Assembly (NCBI RefSeq): GCF_020510625.1 | Contig: NZ_CP075191.1 | Span: forward strand, 2,022,001-2,086,000 | DNA from: Ferribacterium limneticum | GTDB taxonomy: Bacteria > Pseudomonadota > Gammaproteobacteria > Burkholderiales > Rhodocyclaceae | DNA: 64,000 nucleotides | Direction: 5' to 3' | Shown here: in pieces, positions 17,528-27,502 of the stretch | Numbering within the stretch: position 1 is the stretch's first letter | How the letters are laid out: each line of letters begins with the position of its first letter | Position numbers and translations under genes: made by a program | The notes under the pieces: generated by a model | The model's input: only the letters and a program-made list of their open reading frames with translations | What the model was told of the DNA's origin: nothing | The model's database searches: none

Positions 17528-18547
17528 TCAATTGGCAAACAGGGCTCGGTAATCCAGGAAGAGGCCTTCCAGAAAGAGGCGCGCATTTAGCGGCTGCTCG
17601 GCCTCCTGGCGGCGCGATATTGCGGCTCGATAGGACTGAATCAGCCGCGCAGCAGGAATCATATCAGCCAGCCCTGAAATTGTGGGCTGTTGCGGCAGAA
17701 AATACCGTACAGGCAAGCCATTCTTGGCCAGCGTCAAATCGACCAGCCATTTTTGCACCCCTTCGACGACATGCTTCAGCAATAGCTTTCCCTTGCTGTC
17801 CTTGACCGCTTTTTCCAGTTCAGCCGCCATCGCCAGTGCATCCACATTTCGGCCCTTGCCCAGTCGTGCGACCAATAGTTCAACCCAGGCGCTTTGACCG
17901 GAGGCAGCCAGATCCAACGCCAAAGCCGGAGAACCACCGGCCAGCGCCAGCCAACGTTCGGATTGCTGCAACCCTTCGTCAGCCAATACCTTTCCGGCAA
18001 GCTTCGCCGCAGGCACCGGCACGGGAACCACCTGGCAACGGCTGCGGATCGTTGGCAGCAAACGCATAGGTTCGCTAGAAACCAATAAAAACAATGTATC
18101 TGCGGATGGTTCTTCAAGTGTTTTAAGAAGAGAATTTGCCGTGCTGCGGTTCATTGCCTCGGTCGGATTGACGATAACAATCCGCAAACCACCCCGGTGC
18201 GTTCCAACATTGAAGAACTCATCAAGTGCGCGTACCTGGTCAATAGTGATCTGCTGACTCGGTTTTTTCTTGCCGTCTTCAACTTCGACATCCTCGCCGA
18301 GTGCATCAGGCTGCAACAGACGGAAATCAGGATGATTTCCTTGCTCAAACCAGTTGCAGGCCAGGCATTTGCCGCAAGCCTGACCATTCGACTGAGGTGA
18401 CTCGCACAACAAACCAGCGGCAAAACGTCGCGCCAGCTCGAATTTTCCAAGGCCTTTTTGCCCCACCAGCAACAAGGAATGTGGCAAGTGTTCCCGTCTT
18501 GCTTGCAAGCCAGCCCAGACTTTGAAATGAAGCTCTATTACATTCAT
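17528..18547 (-). CDS. holB: DNA polymerase III delta' subunit
   Basis: A 339-residue clamp-loader subunit. It has an AAA+ fold with a P-loop-like [18 protein letters not shown], a zinc-binding [25 protein letters not shown] helices, and [20 protein letters not shown], the SRC-region lead-in that is followed by [10 protein letters not shown]. DnaX, HolA and HolB open the beta clamp. I took the ATG at 18547 ([11 protein letters not shown]) rather than a TTG two codons upstream because the ATG forms an ATGA overlap with the tmk stop, matching the coupling seen throughout this operon. Confidence 0.93.
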   Translation of the reverse strand: MNVIELHFKVWAGLQARREHLPHSLLLVGQKGLGKFELARRFAAGLLCESPQSNGQACGKCLACNWFEQGNHPDFRLLQPDALGEDVEVEDGKKKPSQQITIDQVRALDEFFNVGTHRGGLRIVIVNPTEAMNRSTANSLLKTLEEPSADTLFLLVSSEPMRLLPTIRSRCQVVPVPVPAAKLAGKVLADEGLQQSERWLALAGGSPALALDLAASGQSAWVELLVARLGKGRNVDALAMAAELEKAVKDSKGKLLLKHVVEGVQKWLVDLTLAKNGLPVRYFLPQQPTISGLADMIPAARLIQSYRAAISRRQEAEQPLNARLFLEGLFLDYRALFAN

Positions 18548-19158
18548 AAACAATTATTTGAAACAATCTGTTCAAGTTGTTTGCGAATATTTTCAATCGT
18601 CTGGTTAGCGTCAATCACCCGGATTCGCGATGGACTGGAATGCGCCCTTTCCAGGTACGCTTGGCGGACACGCTCATGAAAATCGACACGCTCCTGCTCA
18701 AATTTGTCGAGCACGCGATTGGCCAGCACGATGCGCTCACGGGCAACGTCCAACGGCAAATCGAATAGCAGCGTCAGATCGGGCTGCAGATGCCCATGAA
18801 CCCAATGTTCGAGCGTCAGGAATTTTGCCCTGTCCAGACCACGGCCACCGCCCTGGTAAGCATAGGTGGCATCGCTGAAACGATCACAAACCACCCATTC
18901 GCCGCGGGCGAGTGCCGGCTCGATCAAGCGAGCCAGATGTTCGCGACGAGCCGCAAACATCAGTAGCGTTTCGGTTTCCAGATGCATCGGTTCGTTCAGC
19001 AACAGTTCGCGCAGTTTTTCGCCGAGTTCGGTTCCGCCGGGTTCGCGCGTTACTTGAACGACGATCCCGCGTTCTCGCAGCGATTCAGCCAGCCATTCGA
19101 CGTGGCTGCTCTTGCCCGCTCCGTCAATGCCTTCGAAAGTGATGAATTTGCCTTTCAC
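18544..19158 (-). CDS. tmk: Thymidylate kinase
   Basis: A 204-residue kinase that phosphorylates dTMP to dTDP. The P-loop [12 protein letters not shown] is at the N-terminus, [16 protein letters not shown] follows, and [16 protein letters not shown] is the DRY-like TMP-binding motif. The lid region ([20 protein letters not shown]) is towards the C-terminus. Translation starts at GTG (19156-19158), whose last two bases plus A form the mltG stop, a GTGA overlap. The stop likewise overlaps the holB start. Order and coupling are the usual mltG-tmk-holB arrangement. Confidence 0.95.
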   Translation of the reverse strand: MKGKFITFEGIDGAGKSSHVEWLAESLRERGIVVQVTREPGGTELGEKLRELLLNEPMHLETETLLMFAARREHLARLIEPALARGEWVVCDRFSDATYAYQGGGRGLDRAKFLTLEHWVHGHLQPDLTLLFDLPLDVARERIVLANRVLDKFEQERVDFHERVRQAYLERAHSSPSRIRVIDANQTIENIRKQLEQIVSNNCL

Positions 19159-20150
19159 TTCCCACCTCTCTGATATTTATTAACTGCCCGGTTGTGTTCG
19201 TCCAGCGTCCGGGAAAATTCGCTGCTGCCATCGCCTCTTGCCACGAAATAGATGACATCGCTAGGGGCCGGATTCAGCGCCGCCCTGATCGAAGCCTGCC
19301 CCGGCATCGCGATCGGCGTTGGCGGCAAGCCAGGGCGGGTATAGGTATTGTACGGGGTGTCCGTGAGCAGATCGCGCTTTCTCAGGTTGCCGTCGAATTT
19401 CTCGCCAATGCCGTAGATCACGGTTGGATCGGTCTGCAGCAACATTCCCTTGCGCAAGCGATTGACGAAGACTGCAGCAACAAGCTCCCGGTCCGACTCT
19501 CGCCCGGTTTCTTTCTCGACGATGGAGGCCATGATCAGCGCGTCGCTCGGAGTCTTGTAAGGAAGACCGGTGGAGCGGCTAGTCCATTCGGCGTCCAGTT
19601 TGCGCTGCATGGCCCGCTGGGCTCGCGCCAGAAGCTCAAGATCGCTGGATTGCTTGTCAAACAGGTAAGTATCCGGAAACAACTGCCCTTCCAGGCTGGC
19701 AAGCCTCAGACCCAGCTTCTCGATGATTTGCACCTCGCTCAAGCCAAGCAATTCGTGCTTCAGATCAGGATGCTTATCCAGGCGGGCACGCCATTGCCGA
19801 AAGGTCCAGCCCTCAACCAGCGTCAGTTCGCCTTGAGTAACCTTGCCCTTGAGTAACTTGTCGAGCAATTGGCTCGGGGTCACCCCTTCGTAGACCGCAT
19901 AGCTGCCTGCCTTGATCGCCGTATCGGCTCGCTTGGCCCGGGCCAGCAGGGCGAGCAAGTTTGGCTCGACTTCCATACCGGCCTCCCGCATCTGGGTAAT
20001 CGCCGAGCGCAGGCTGCTACCAGCCGAAACATGGAAATCAAGCGGCGACGTGCGCAGGGACAGCGGCTGATTGGCCCACCACCACAGCCCGCCAGCGGCG
20101 ATCACGAACAGCGCAAAAACAGCGAATAGAATCTTGGTCAGGGTGCGCAC
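19155..20150 (-). CDS. mltG: Endolytic murein transglycosylase MltG (YceG)
   Basis: A 331-residue inner-membrane protein with an N-terminal transmembrane anchor ([22 protein letters not shown]) and a periplasmic YceG catalytic domain. MltG cleaves nascent glycan strands and sets their length. Key segments are [41 protein letters not shown] (catalytic Glu), [12 protein letters not shown], and the terminal [29 protein letters not shown] split across two strands. It starts with GTG at 20150. The gene faces ygfZ divergently across 92 bases, so the - strand operon promoter should lie there. Confidence 0.93.
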   Translation of the reverse strand: MRTLTKILFAVFALFVIAAGGLWWWANQPLSLRTSPLDFHVSAGSSLRSAITQMREAGMEVEPNLLALLARAKRADTAIKAGSYAVYEGVTPSQLLDKLLKGKVTQGELTLVEGWTFRQWRARLDKHPDLKHELLGLSEVQIIEKLGLRLASLEGQLFPDTYLFDKQSSDLELLARAQRAMQRKLDAEWTSRSTGLPYKTPSDALIMASIVEKETGRESDRELVAAVFVNRLRKGMLLQTDPTVIYGIGEKFDGNLRKRDLLTDTPYNTYTRPGLPPTPIAMPGQASIRAALNPAPSDVIYFVARGDGSSEFSRTLDEHNRAVNKYQRGGK

Positions 20151-20211
20151 GGGAACTCGTCGGCTGCAAGCAGGTCTTGCCCGTGTGGAACGAGCACGTT
20201 ATAACGAGCGA

Positions 20212-20217
20212 TATAAT
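20212..20217 (+). promoter_or_regulatory. ygfZ: TATAAT -10 candidate upstream of ygfZ
   Basis: A perfect TATAAT lies 26 bases before the ygfZ ATG, giving a leader of about 20 bases. No convincing -35 hexamer is seen at 16-18 bases, so the call rests on the -10 alone and on its position in a divergent intergenic gap. Confidence 0.4.
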
Positions 20218-20242
20218 ATCCGAAACCCTATCAGGAGCCCCC

Positions 20243-21262
20243 ATGAATCCCCACTGGCGCAGCTTTTTGGAATCAGCCGAAGCCATCTTCGACGCTGATT
20301 CGGCCGAGCTTCTCAATTTTGGCGATGCCGCCGGCGAACTGCAGGCGGCAACGCAAAAAACCGTTGTCGTTCCGCTGACCCATCTGGGGCTGATCGAAGC
20401 TACTGGTGAAGATGCCAAGACTTTCCTGCACAGCCAATTCACCAGCGACATCAACCACCTGCCGGAGAATCAGGCACAGCATGCCGGCTGGTGTACTGCC
20501 AAGGGTCGTATGCAGGCCAGCTTTATTGCCTGGCGTCAGGATGAACGCTACTTGCTGGCCCTTTCCGCCGACTTGCAGGAGGCCACGCAGAAACGTCTGC
20601 AAATGTTCGTTCTGCGCTCCAAGGTCAAGCTTGCATCACTGACTGACAGTGTCGTCATGCTGGGTCTCTCTGGCCCTCAAGCGCCCGAAGCACTGGCCGA
20701 TGCTGCGCTACCCTGCCCGACCGAGGCCATGGCTGCTACCAGTTCAAACGGCGCAACGGTCATCCGTCTTGACCAGAGCCGCCTGCTGGTAGCTGCGCCG
20801 GAGTCGGCCATGGCAGAACTGTGGCAAAAGCTGACCATCAAGGCTCGCCCAGCCGGCCTGCCCGTCTGGCGCTGGCTCGATGTGCAGGCGGCTTTCCCGC
20901 TGGTCACGCTGGCGACAAAAGAGGAGTTCGTGCCGCAGATGGCCGACTTCGAGAAAATTGGCGGCGTCAGCTTCCACAAAGGCTGCTATCCCGGCCAGGA
21001 AGTGGTCGCCCGAACCCAGTATCTGGGCAAGGTCAAGCGCCACCTGTTCCGACTGACCAGCCAGCAAGCTCTGAAGGCCGGCGATGCGTTGCACTCACCG
21101 GACAATCCGGATCAGTCCTGCGGTACCGTGATGACCGTGGCGCCATCACCGGCTGGGGGTTACGAAGCGCTGGCGGTTGTCCAGAGCAATTTCGCGGGCA
21201 ATGTCCGTCTCGGTTCGCTCGAAGGCCCAACCGTCCAGGCGGCAGCAGTCAATCCTTCTTAA
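20243..21262 (+). CDS. ygfZ: YgfZ, folate-binding Fe-S cluster protein
   Basis: A 339-residue cytosolic protein of the GcvT-like folate-binding family, needed for repair or assembly of some Fe-S enzymes. The family signature KGCYPGQEVVARTQYLGKVKR is near residue 250, containing the conserved Cys, and GEDAKTFLHSQFTSDI with WCTAKGRM lies near the N-terminus. I started at ATG 20243, preceded by AGGAG seven bases upstream (TCAGGAGCCCCC). The frame is open 22 codons further to a GTG but without a matching ribosome site. The NRDE gene follows after 12 bases. Confidence 0.92.
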   Translation: MNPHWRSFLESAEAIFDADSAELLNFGDAAGELQAATQKTVVVPLTHLGLIEATGEDAKTFLHSQFTSDINHLPENQAQHAGWCTAKGRMQASFIAWRQDERYLLALSADLQEATQKRLQMFVLRSKVKLASLTDSVVMLGLSGPQAPEALADAALPCPTEAMAATSSNGATVIRLDQSRLLVAAPESAMAELWQKLTIKARPAGLPVWRWLDVQAAFPLVTLATKEEFVPQMADFEKIGGVSFHKGCYPGQEVVARTQYLGKVKRHLFRLTSQQALKAGDALHSPDNPDQSCGTVMTVAPSPAGGYEALAVVQSNFAGNVRLGSLEGPTVQAAAVNPS

Positions 21263-21993
21263 ATCGTTGCAATAATGTGCTTGATCGTCGTCGGCTGGCG
21301 GGTGCATCCGGACTACCCGCTGGTCGTCGCCGCCAACCGTGACGAGTTCTACGCCCGCCCCACCGCCGCTTTGGCCCGCTGGCCAGACGCGCCACAGGTG
21401 ATTGGTGGTCTCGACCTCGAAGCTGGTGGTACCTGGCTAGGTGTTACCGAGAAGGGACGCTTTGCAGCGGTAACCAATGTTCGGGAACCGGGTATGGCCA
21501 AGGGCTTGCTCTCGCGCGGCGCCCTGACCCGGAATTTCCTGACGTCTGGATTATCGGCCAGCGAATACGTCTCGCAGATCGATTACGCTCAATATTCCGG
21601 ATTCAATTTACTGTTGAGTGATTGCGAGTCGCTGGTCTACTGCTCCAATCGCGATGGCCAGCCGCGCGCCCTGGCGCCCGGCGTCTATGGCCTCTCCAAC
21701 CATCTACTGGACAGCCCGTGGCCAAAACTGCTGCAAGCGCGCGAACGCTTCGCCGAAGCGCTACCCGGTTTGCCCGATGAATCGGCCTTCTTCGACTTGC
21801 TGGCCGACCAGAGCATTGTTGATGACGAAAATCTGCCCAGTACTGGAGTTCCGATCGAATGGGAACGCCTGCTGTCGGCTGTATTCGTCAAATCCGAAAG
21901 CTACGGCACCCGAGCCTCGACAGTTGCCTGGCAAGATACCGACGGTGACCTCACCATCCACGAAAAAAGCTTTGGGCCGTTCGGCCAGCCGCT

Positions 21994-23467
<1,474 letters not shown>

Positions 23468-24181
23468 ATGGAACTGAGTGACTGCATCGTCGAACTCACT
23501 GATGCTTGTAAAACCTACGGCACCGATCAAGCTCAGGTAAGAGCATTGCAGAAAGTCTCCCTCCAGATACGACGGGGCGAGTTTTCATGTGTATGGGGGC
23601 CATCGGGCAGCGGCAAATCCACCTTGCTCAACCTGATCGGCTTGCTCGACACACCGGACACAGGCTCAGTACACATTGCCGGCAGCGACTGCGCAACTCT
23701 GGACAAAGCAAGCGCGGCGCGTTTTCGCAACGAAAAAATCGGCTTTGTCTTCCAAAGCTTCAATCTTGTCCCCGTATTAAGTGCGCTCGAGAACGTGATG
23801 CTGCCTCTGCAGATCGCCAAGAAGTCTCCAGCGGAAGCAAAACAGGTCGCCTTGGCAGCACTCGCCGATGTCGGTCTCAGCGAGCAGGCTCACAAGCATC
23901 CCGACAAGATGAGTGGCGGGCAGCGTCAGCGGGTTGCCATCGCCCGTGCCCTGGTCAATAGTCCCCAACTGGTACTCGCCGACGAACCAACTGCCAACCT
24001 CGACTCGGTCACGGCGGAGTCGATCATCGAGCTGCTGCGCCGACTGAACGAACAAAAACACGTGACCTTCCTGTTTTCCACCCACGATCCGCGTCTGCTC
24101 GAATATGCGAATCGCCTCATTGAACTCAAGGATGGCCGCATCGCCAGCGACCATCTGCACACCAACCTGAAGGTGGCGTGA
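23468..24181 (+). CDS. ABC transporter ATPase, LolD/MacB type
   Basis: A 237-residue ATPase with every nucleotide-binding motif: Walker A WGPSGSGKSTLLNLIG, Q-loop FVFQSFNLVPVLSALENV, signature MSGGQRQRVAIARAL, Walker B LVLADEPTANLDS and H-loop FSTHD. The sequence style (TYG...VRALQKVSLQI, FNLVPVLSALENVMLPL) is that of LolD/MacB exporters, which work on substrates at the periplasmic face. I chose ATG 23468, preceded by AAGAGGA eight bases upstream; the frame runs 92 codons further upstream without support. The TGA stop shares its A with the permease ATG. It is the first gene of the roughly 35.5-kb biosynthetic operon. Confidence 0.92.
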   Translation: MELSDCIVELTDACKTYGTDQAQVRALQKVSLQIRRGEFSCVWGPSGSGKSTLLNLIGLLDTPDTGSVHIAGSDCATLDKASAARFRNEKIGFVFQSFNLVPVLSALENVMLPLQIAKKSPAEAKQVALAALADVGLSEQAHKHPDKMSGGQRQRVAIARALVNSPQLVLADEPTANLDSVTAESIIELLRRLNEQKHVTFLFSTHDPRLLEYANRLIELKDGRIASDHLHTNLKVA

Positions 24182-25416
24182 TGGACTTTTCTACCCACAT
24201 CAAGATTGCCGCACGCAATGTCGTGCGCAATCGTCGGCGCAGCCTGGTTACCTTTCTCTCGGTGGTGATCGGCTTTGTCGCGCTGTCGCTGTTCGAAGGC
24301 TACTTCGTCTCGGTCTATGACTCGCTGGAGGATCAGGCCATTGTCGGCGAGCGCCTGGGCCACCTGACCATCGCCAGGAAAGGTTTCTTCCAGAACGGCG
24401 CGCAGGATCCGCAAGCCTATGCCTTCAGCAAGGACGAACTGGCCACCATCGCCAGCAAGCTGGGCGGCCTCGGCAATGTTGCGCTGGTTAGCCCGCGCCT
24501 GTCGCTGTCCGGCCTGATCAGCAACGGCAACAGTTCGCGCATCTACATTGGCGAAGGAATCCGTCCCGAGGACATGACCGTGCTGCGCGGCGAAAAATAC
24601 GCCAACCTGCCCGGCATGCTCGATGCGAGCCAGCCCGGTGCGGCCATTCTCGGCAAGCGCCTGGCCGAAAACCTCGGCCTCAAGACCGGTGACAACGCCA
24701 CGCTGATGGGCTCGACGCTGGACGGTCTGGTCAATGCCGTCGGCGTCACGCTGCTGGCCCAGACCAGCACCGGCAACATCGGCACCGACGACAAATATGT
24801 GCTGACCACGCTAGCCAGCGCCCAGCGCCTGATGGCCTTCGAAGGTGCCGAACGGGTCGTCGTGCTGCTCAAGGATCCGAGCACCATCGTCGAAAGCGCC
24901 GCCGCCATCGAGGCAGCCATGCTTGATCTGGGCATCGCCTGCGAGGTCAGGGACTGGAAGACACTGTCCTCCTACTACGGCCAGGTCAAGGGACTGTTCG
25001 ACGCCATGTACCTGTTCATCAGCATCGTCGTTGCCATTGTCGTCATCGCCAGCGTTTTCAACACCATCAGCATGACCATCGCCGAACGCACCCGCGAAGT
25101 CGGCACCTTGCGCGCCTTGGGCATGCAGATCGGTTCCATTGATCTGCTCTTCGTGCTCGAAGGCATGCTGGTCGTCATGGCCGGCTGCCTGGCCGGGGCG
25201 GCGATCACGCTGGCGCTCGGGGGGCTGATCAACAGCGCCGGCATCTCCTACACGCCGCCGGACGCCACCGAAGCCGTCCCGCTGGTCGTCAAGCTGGTCG
25301 GCGAGAACCTGTTCGGCTCGCTGTTCACGCTGGTCGTGCTCTCGGCGCTGGCCTCCTACCTGCCGGCGCGCCGCGCCAGCCGCCGCGCCATCACGGAGGC
25401 CCTGGGCCATGTCTAA
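24181..25416 (+). CDS. ABC permease, FtsX/MacB-LolC type
   Basis: A 411-residue permease with four predicted membrane helices in the FtsX layout: one near the N-terminus (SLVTFLSVVIGFVALSLF), a periplasmic MacB_PCD-like domain (about 45-270), then three C-terminal helices. These begin FISIVVAIVVIASVFNTI, VLEGMLVVMAGCLAGAAITLAL and LFGSLFTLVVLSALASYL. The coupling stretch IAERTREVGTLRALGM is typical of LolC/LolE/MacB. These systems extrude molecules from the outer leaflet of the inner membrane. The stop/start overlap (TGATG) with the ATPase and the 8-base overlap with the next gene argue for one complex, probably exporting the lipidated product of the cluster. Confidence 0.9.
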   Translation: MDFSTHIKIAARNVVRNRRRSLVTFLSVVIGFVALSLFEGYFVSVYDSLEDQAIVGERLGHLTIARKGFFQNGAQDPQAYAFSKDELATIASKLGGLGNVALVSPRLSLSGLISNGNSSRIYIGEGIRPEDMTVLRGEKYANLPGMLDASQPGAAILGKRLAENLGLKTGDNATLMGSTLDGLVNAVGVTLLAQTSTGNIGTDDKYVLTTLASAQRLMAFEGAERVVVLLKDPSTIVESAAAIEAAMLDLGIACEVRDWKTLSSYYGQVKGLFDAMYLFISIVVAIVVIASVFNTISMTIAERTREVGTLRALGMQIGSIDLLFVLEGMLVVMAGCLAGAAITLALGGLINSAGISYTPPDATEAVPLVVKLVGENLFGSLFTLVVLSALASYLPARRASRRAITEALGHV

Positions 25417-26188
25417 GCCGATTTCCCAACGCCGCCGGGTGCTGGCCTGGGCGACCGCCGCCTCCCTTGCCCTGCTGGCAACCGGCGTCCACGCCGGCCC
25501 GGCCGGCGGCAACGCGGACCAGTTGCTGGCCGACAGCGACAAGGCGCGCGGCGGCAACCTCAACGGCGTCAAGCTGAAAAGCACCATCACCGAGTTCAAC
25601 AACGGCAAGCCAGGCACGACGCTGCATCTGGACGTGCAGTCGGACCAGGACAACAGCCTGGTCGTGTTCACCGAGCCGCCACGCGTCCGTGGCAACAAGA
25701 TGCTGATTCAGGGGCGCAACATGTGGTTCGCCTCGCAGGACGTCATCAAGCCGGTGCCGATCTCGCCCCGCCAGCGCATGCTGGGCGAGGCCTCGAATGG
25801 TGACATCGCCGTCACCCGCTATTCCCGCGACTACAACGCGACGCTGGCCGGTGAGGAAATCCTGGACGGCAAGCCAGTCTGGGTGCTCGACCTGCGGGCC
25901 AAGGGCAGCGGCGTCGCCTATGACCAGGTGAAATATTTCATCGACAAGAAAAGCTTGCTCGGGCTACGCGCCGATTTCCATTCGGTAAGTGGCGACCTGC
26001 TGAAGTCGGCCACCATGGAATACGGCAATTCGGTCGAACAAAAAGGCGTCAGGCATCGCTTCATCAGCAAGATAGAGATTTCCGACGCCCTGGCCAGCAA
26101 CAAGAAAACAGTCCTCGACTATTCAGAGGTCAGGACCGATGACATCCCGTCGACCATCTTCAATCTTGCCGACCTCACCCGTCGCTAG
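25409..26188 (+). CDS. LolA-like outer membrane lipoprotein-sorting family protein
   Basis: A 259-residue exported protein. An Arg-rich signal peptide (QRRRVLAWATAASLALLATGVHA) precedes a LolA/LppX-like half-barrel domain with NGVKLKSTITEF, LVVFTEPPRVRGNKMLIQGRNMWFA, ISPRQRMLGEASNGDIA, YDQVKYFIDKKSLLGLRADF and the final DDIPSTIFNLADL. This family (annotated as outer membrane lipoprotein-sorting protein) usually sits beside a MacB-like permease. A hydrophobic half-barrel suits carriage of a lipid-tailed molecule across the periplasm. It overlaps the permease by 8 bases. Role with the cluster product is inference. Confidence 0.85.
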   Translation: MSKPISQRRRVLAWATAASLALLATGVHAGPAGGNADQLLADSDKARGGNLNGVKLKSTITEFNNGKPGTTLHLDVQSDQDNSLVVFTEPPRVRGNKMLIQGRNMWFASQDVIKPVPISPRQRMLGEASNGDIAVTRYSRDYNATLAGEEILDGKPVWVLDLRAKGSGVAYDQVKYFIDKKSLLGLRADFHSVSGDLLKSATMEYGNSVEQKGVRHRFISKIEISDALASNKKTVLDYSEVRTDDIPSTIFNLADLTRR

Positions 26189-26202
26189 CGCGTGATCCGG
26201 CC

Positions 26203-27450
26203 ATGTCCCGTTCCTGTCTCGCAATTCTCTGGCTCTGCTCGGGCGCCTGTCTGGCGGCGCCCGAACTGCAGGTCGCGGGCGAATGGCTGAATTTCGCCAC
26301 CGTCCAGGGGGTGCGCGAGAATTCGCCCTACAACCCCGGGAACAATCTGGCCGGCCTGCCCAATACGCGCTTCGAGTCCGTGCTGCGCGGCAACCTGCGC
26401 CTCAATGCCGCCCCCTTCGTTCTGGCCATCGGCCCGCGCCTCACCGGGCGGCGCGACTACGGCACCAACGACGCCAGCACCAACACGACGCATGAAGAAC
26501 TCTATCTGCAGAGCTGGCAAATGGAATATCGCGGCGCTGCGGTCGACCTGTTCTACAACCGCGAATTGCTGCTCTGGGGCCCATCGCTGTTCGCCTCACC
26601 GTCGAATCCGTTTTTCCGCGACACCAACCAGGTCAATCCCTTCACCGAACTGCCGTCCCGCGCCTTCGTCGGCGGCCGCTGGCGCTTCTCCGACACCTCG
26701 CAGCTGAACCTGCTGGTCAATGTGGACGATGGCCGGGACAGTGAAGTGTTGCGCCACTTCAAGGCCATCACCGCGCTGCAGCTGGAACACCGCGGCTACG
26801 ACTATTCGCTGGGCGTCGTGGCCGCCAACCGCGACGGCAAGTGGCGGAGCGGACTGTACGGTCAGCACACGCTGGGCGAATCGGCAGTGCTCTATGCCGA
26901 CGGCGCCTGGTTCGCTAGCTCGGATCGGCTGATCGCCCGCCAGCAAGGCAGCGACTGGGCCTTGACGACCCGGCCCGAGCGAAACTACGTCGACCTGCTG
27001 CTCGGCGGCGCCTACACCTTCAGTGGCGGCGTCACCATCAATGCCGAACTGCGCCGCAACGGCGAGGGTTACGACGCCGGGGAACGGCGCGCCATGGCGC
27101 GTTACGCGCAGTTCCATGCCGACGGCTTCACCGGCAACGACCCGGCGACCATCGGCCGCTCGGCCCAGGCCTTGGGTGCCGTGGTTCAGCCGCACGCCTC
27201 GACCTACGGGCGCAACTATCTGCTGCTGCAATACAACGACCAGCAGATCGCCGAGCGGACCAGCCTGGTCATGCAGTGGAGCTACAGCATCGACAGCCAC
27301 GAATCCACAGTCACCGCGGTGATTTCGCACGATGCCGGTGACCGCATCCGCCTGCAGGCCAATCTCAACGCCTTTACCGGCAGTGGCAGCGGCGAATACC
27401 ACAAGTACCTGGATTACGCCATTTTCACCGGCGCCAAGATTTTCTTCTGA
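26203..27450 (+). CDS. Outer-membrane beta-barrel candidate of the export set
   Basis: A 415-residue protein with a signal peptide (RSCLAILWLCSGACLAAP). The rest alternates amphipathic strands and short turns (LRLNAAPFVLAIGPRLTGRRDY; WQMEYRGAAVDLFYNRELLLWGP; TINAELRRNGEGYDAG; SLVMQWSYSIDSHESTVTAVISHD). It ends in Phe after YAIFTGAKIFF, the usual C-terminal signal of outer-membrane barrels. I do not recognise a named family beyond this. It lies 14 bases after the LolA-like gene and 52 bases before the first synthetase, so it may be the exit pore or acceptor for the product. Confidence 0.7.
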   Translation: MSRSCLAILWLCSGACLAAPELQVAGEWLNFATVQGVRENSPYNPGNNLAGLPNTRFESVLRGNLRLNAAPFVLAIGPRLTGRRDYGTNDASTNTTHEELYLQSWQMEYRGAAVDLFYNRELLLWGPSLFASPSNPFFRDTNQVNPFTELPSRAFVGGRWRFSDTSQLNLLVNVDDGRDSEVLRHFKAITALQLEHRGYDYSLGVVAANRDGKWRSGLYGQHTLGESAVLYADGAWFASSDRLIARQQGSDWALTTRPERNYVDLLLGGAYTFSGGVTINAELRRNGEGYDAGERRAMARYAQFHADGFTGNDPATIGRSAQALGAVVQPHASTYGRNYLLLQYNDQQIAERTSLVMQWSYSIDSHESTVTAVISHDAGDRIRLQANLNAFTGSGSGEYHKYLDYAIFTGAKIFF

Positions 27451-27502
27451 ACCGACCAACGAACGAGACACGGGTGAACAAGTGAGGGCAACGAGCAACG
27501 CG

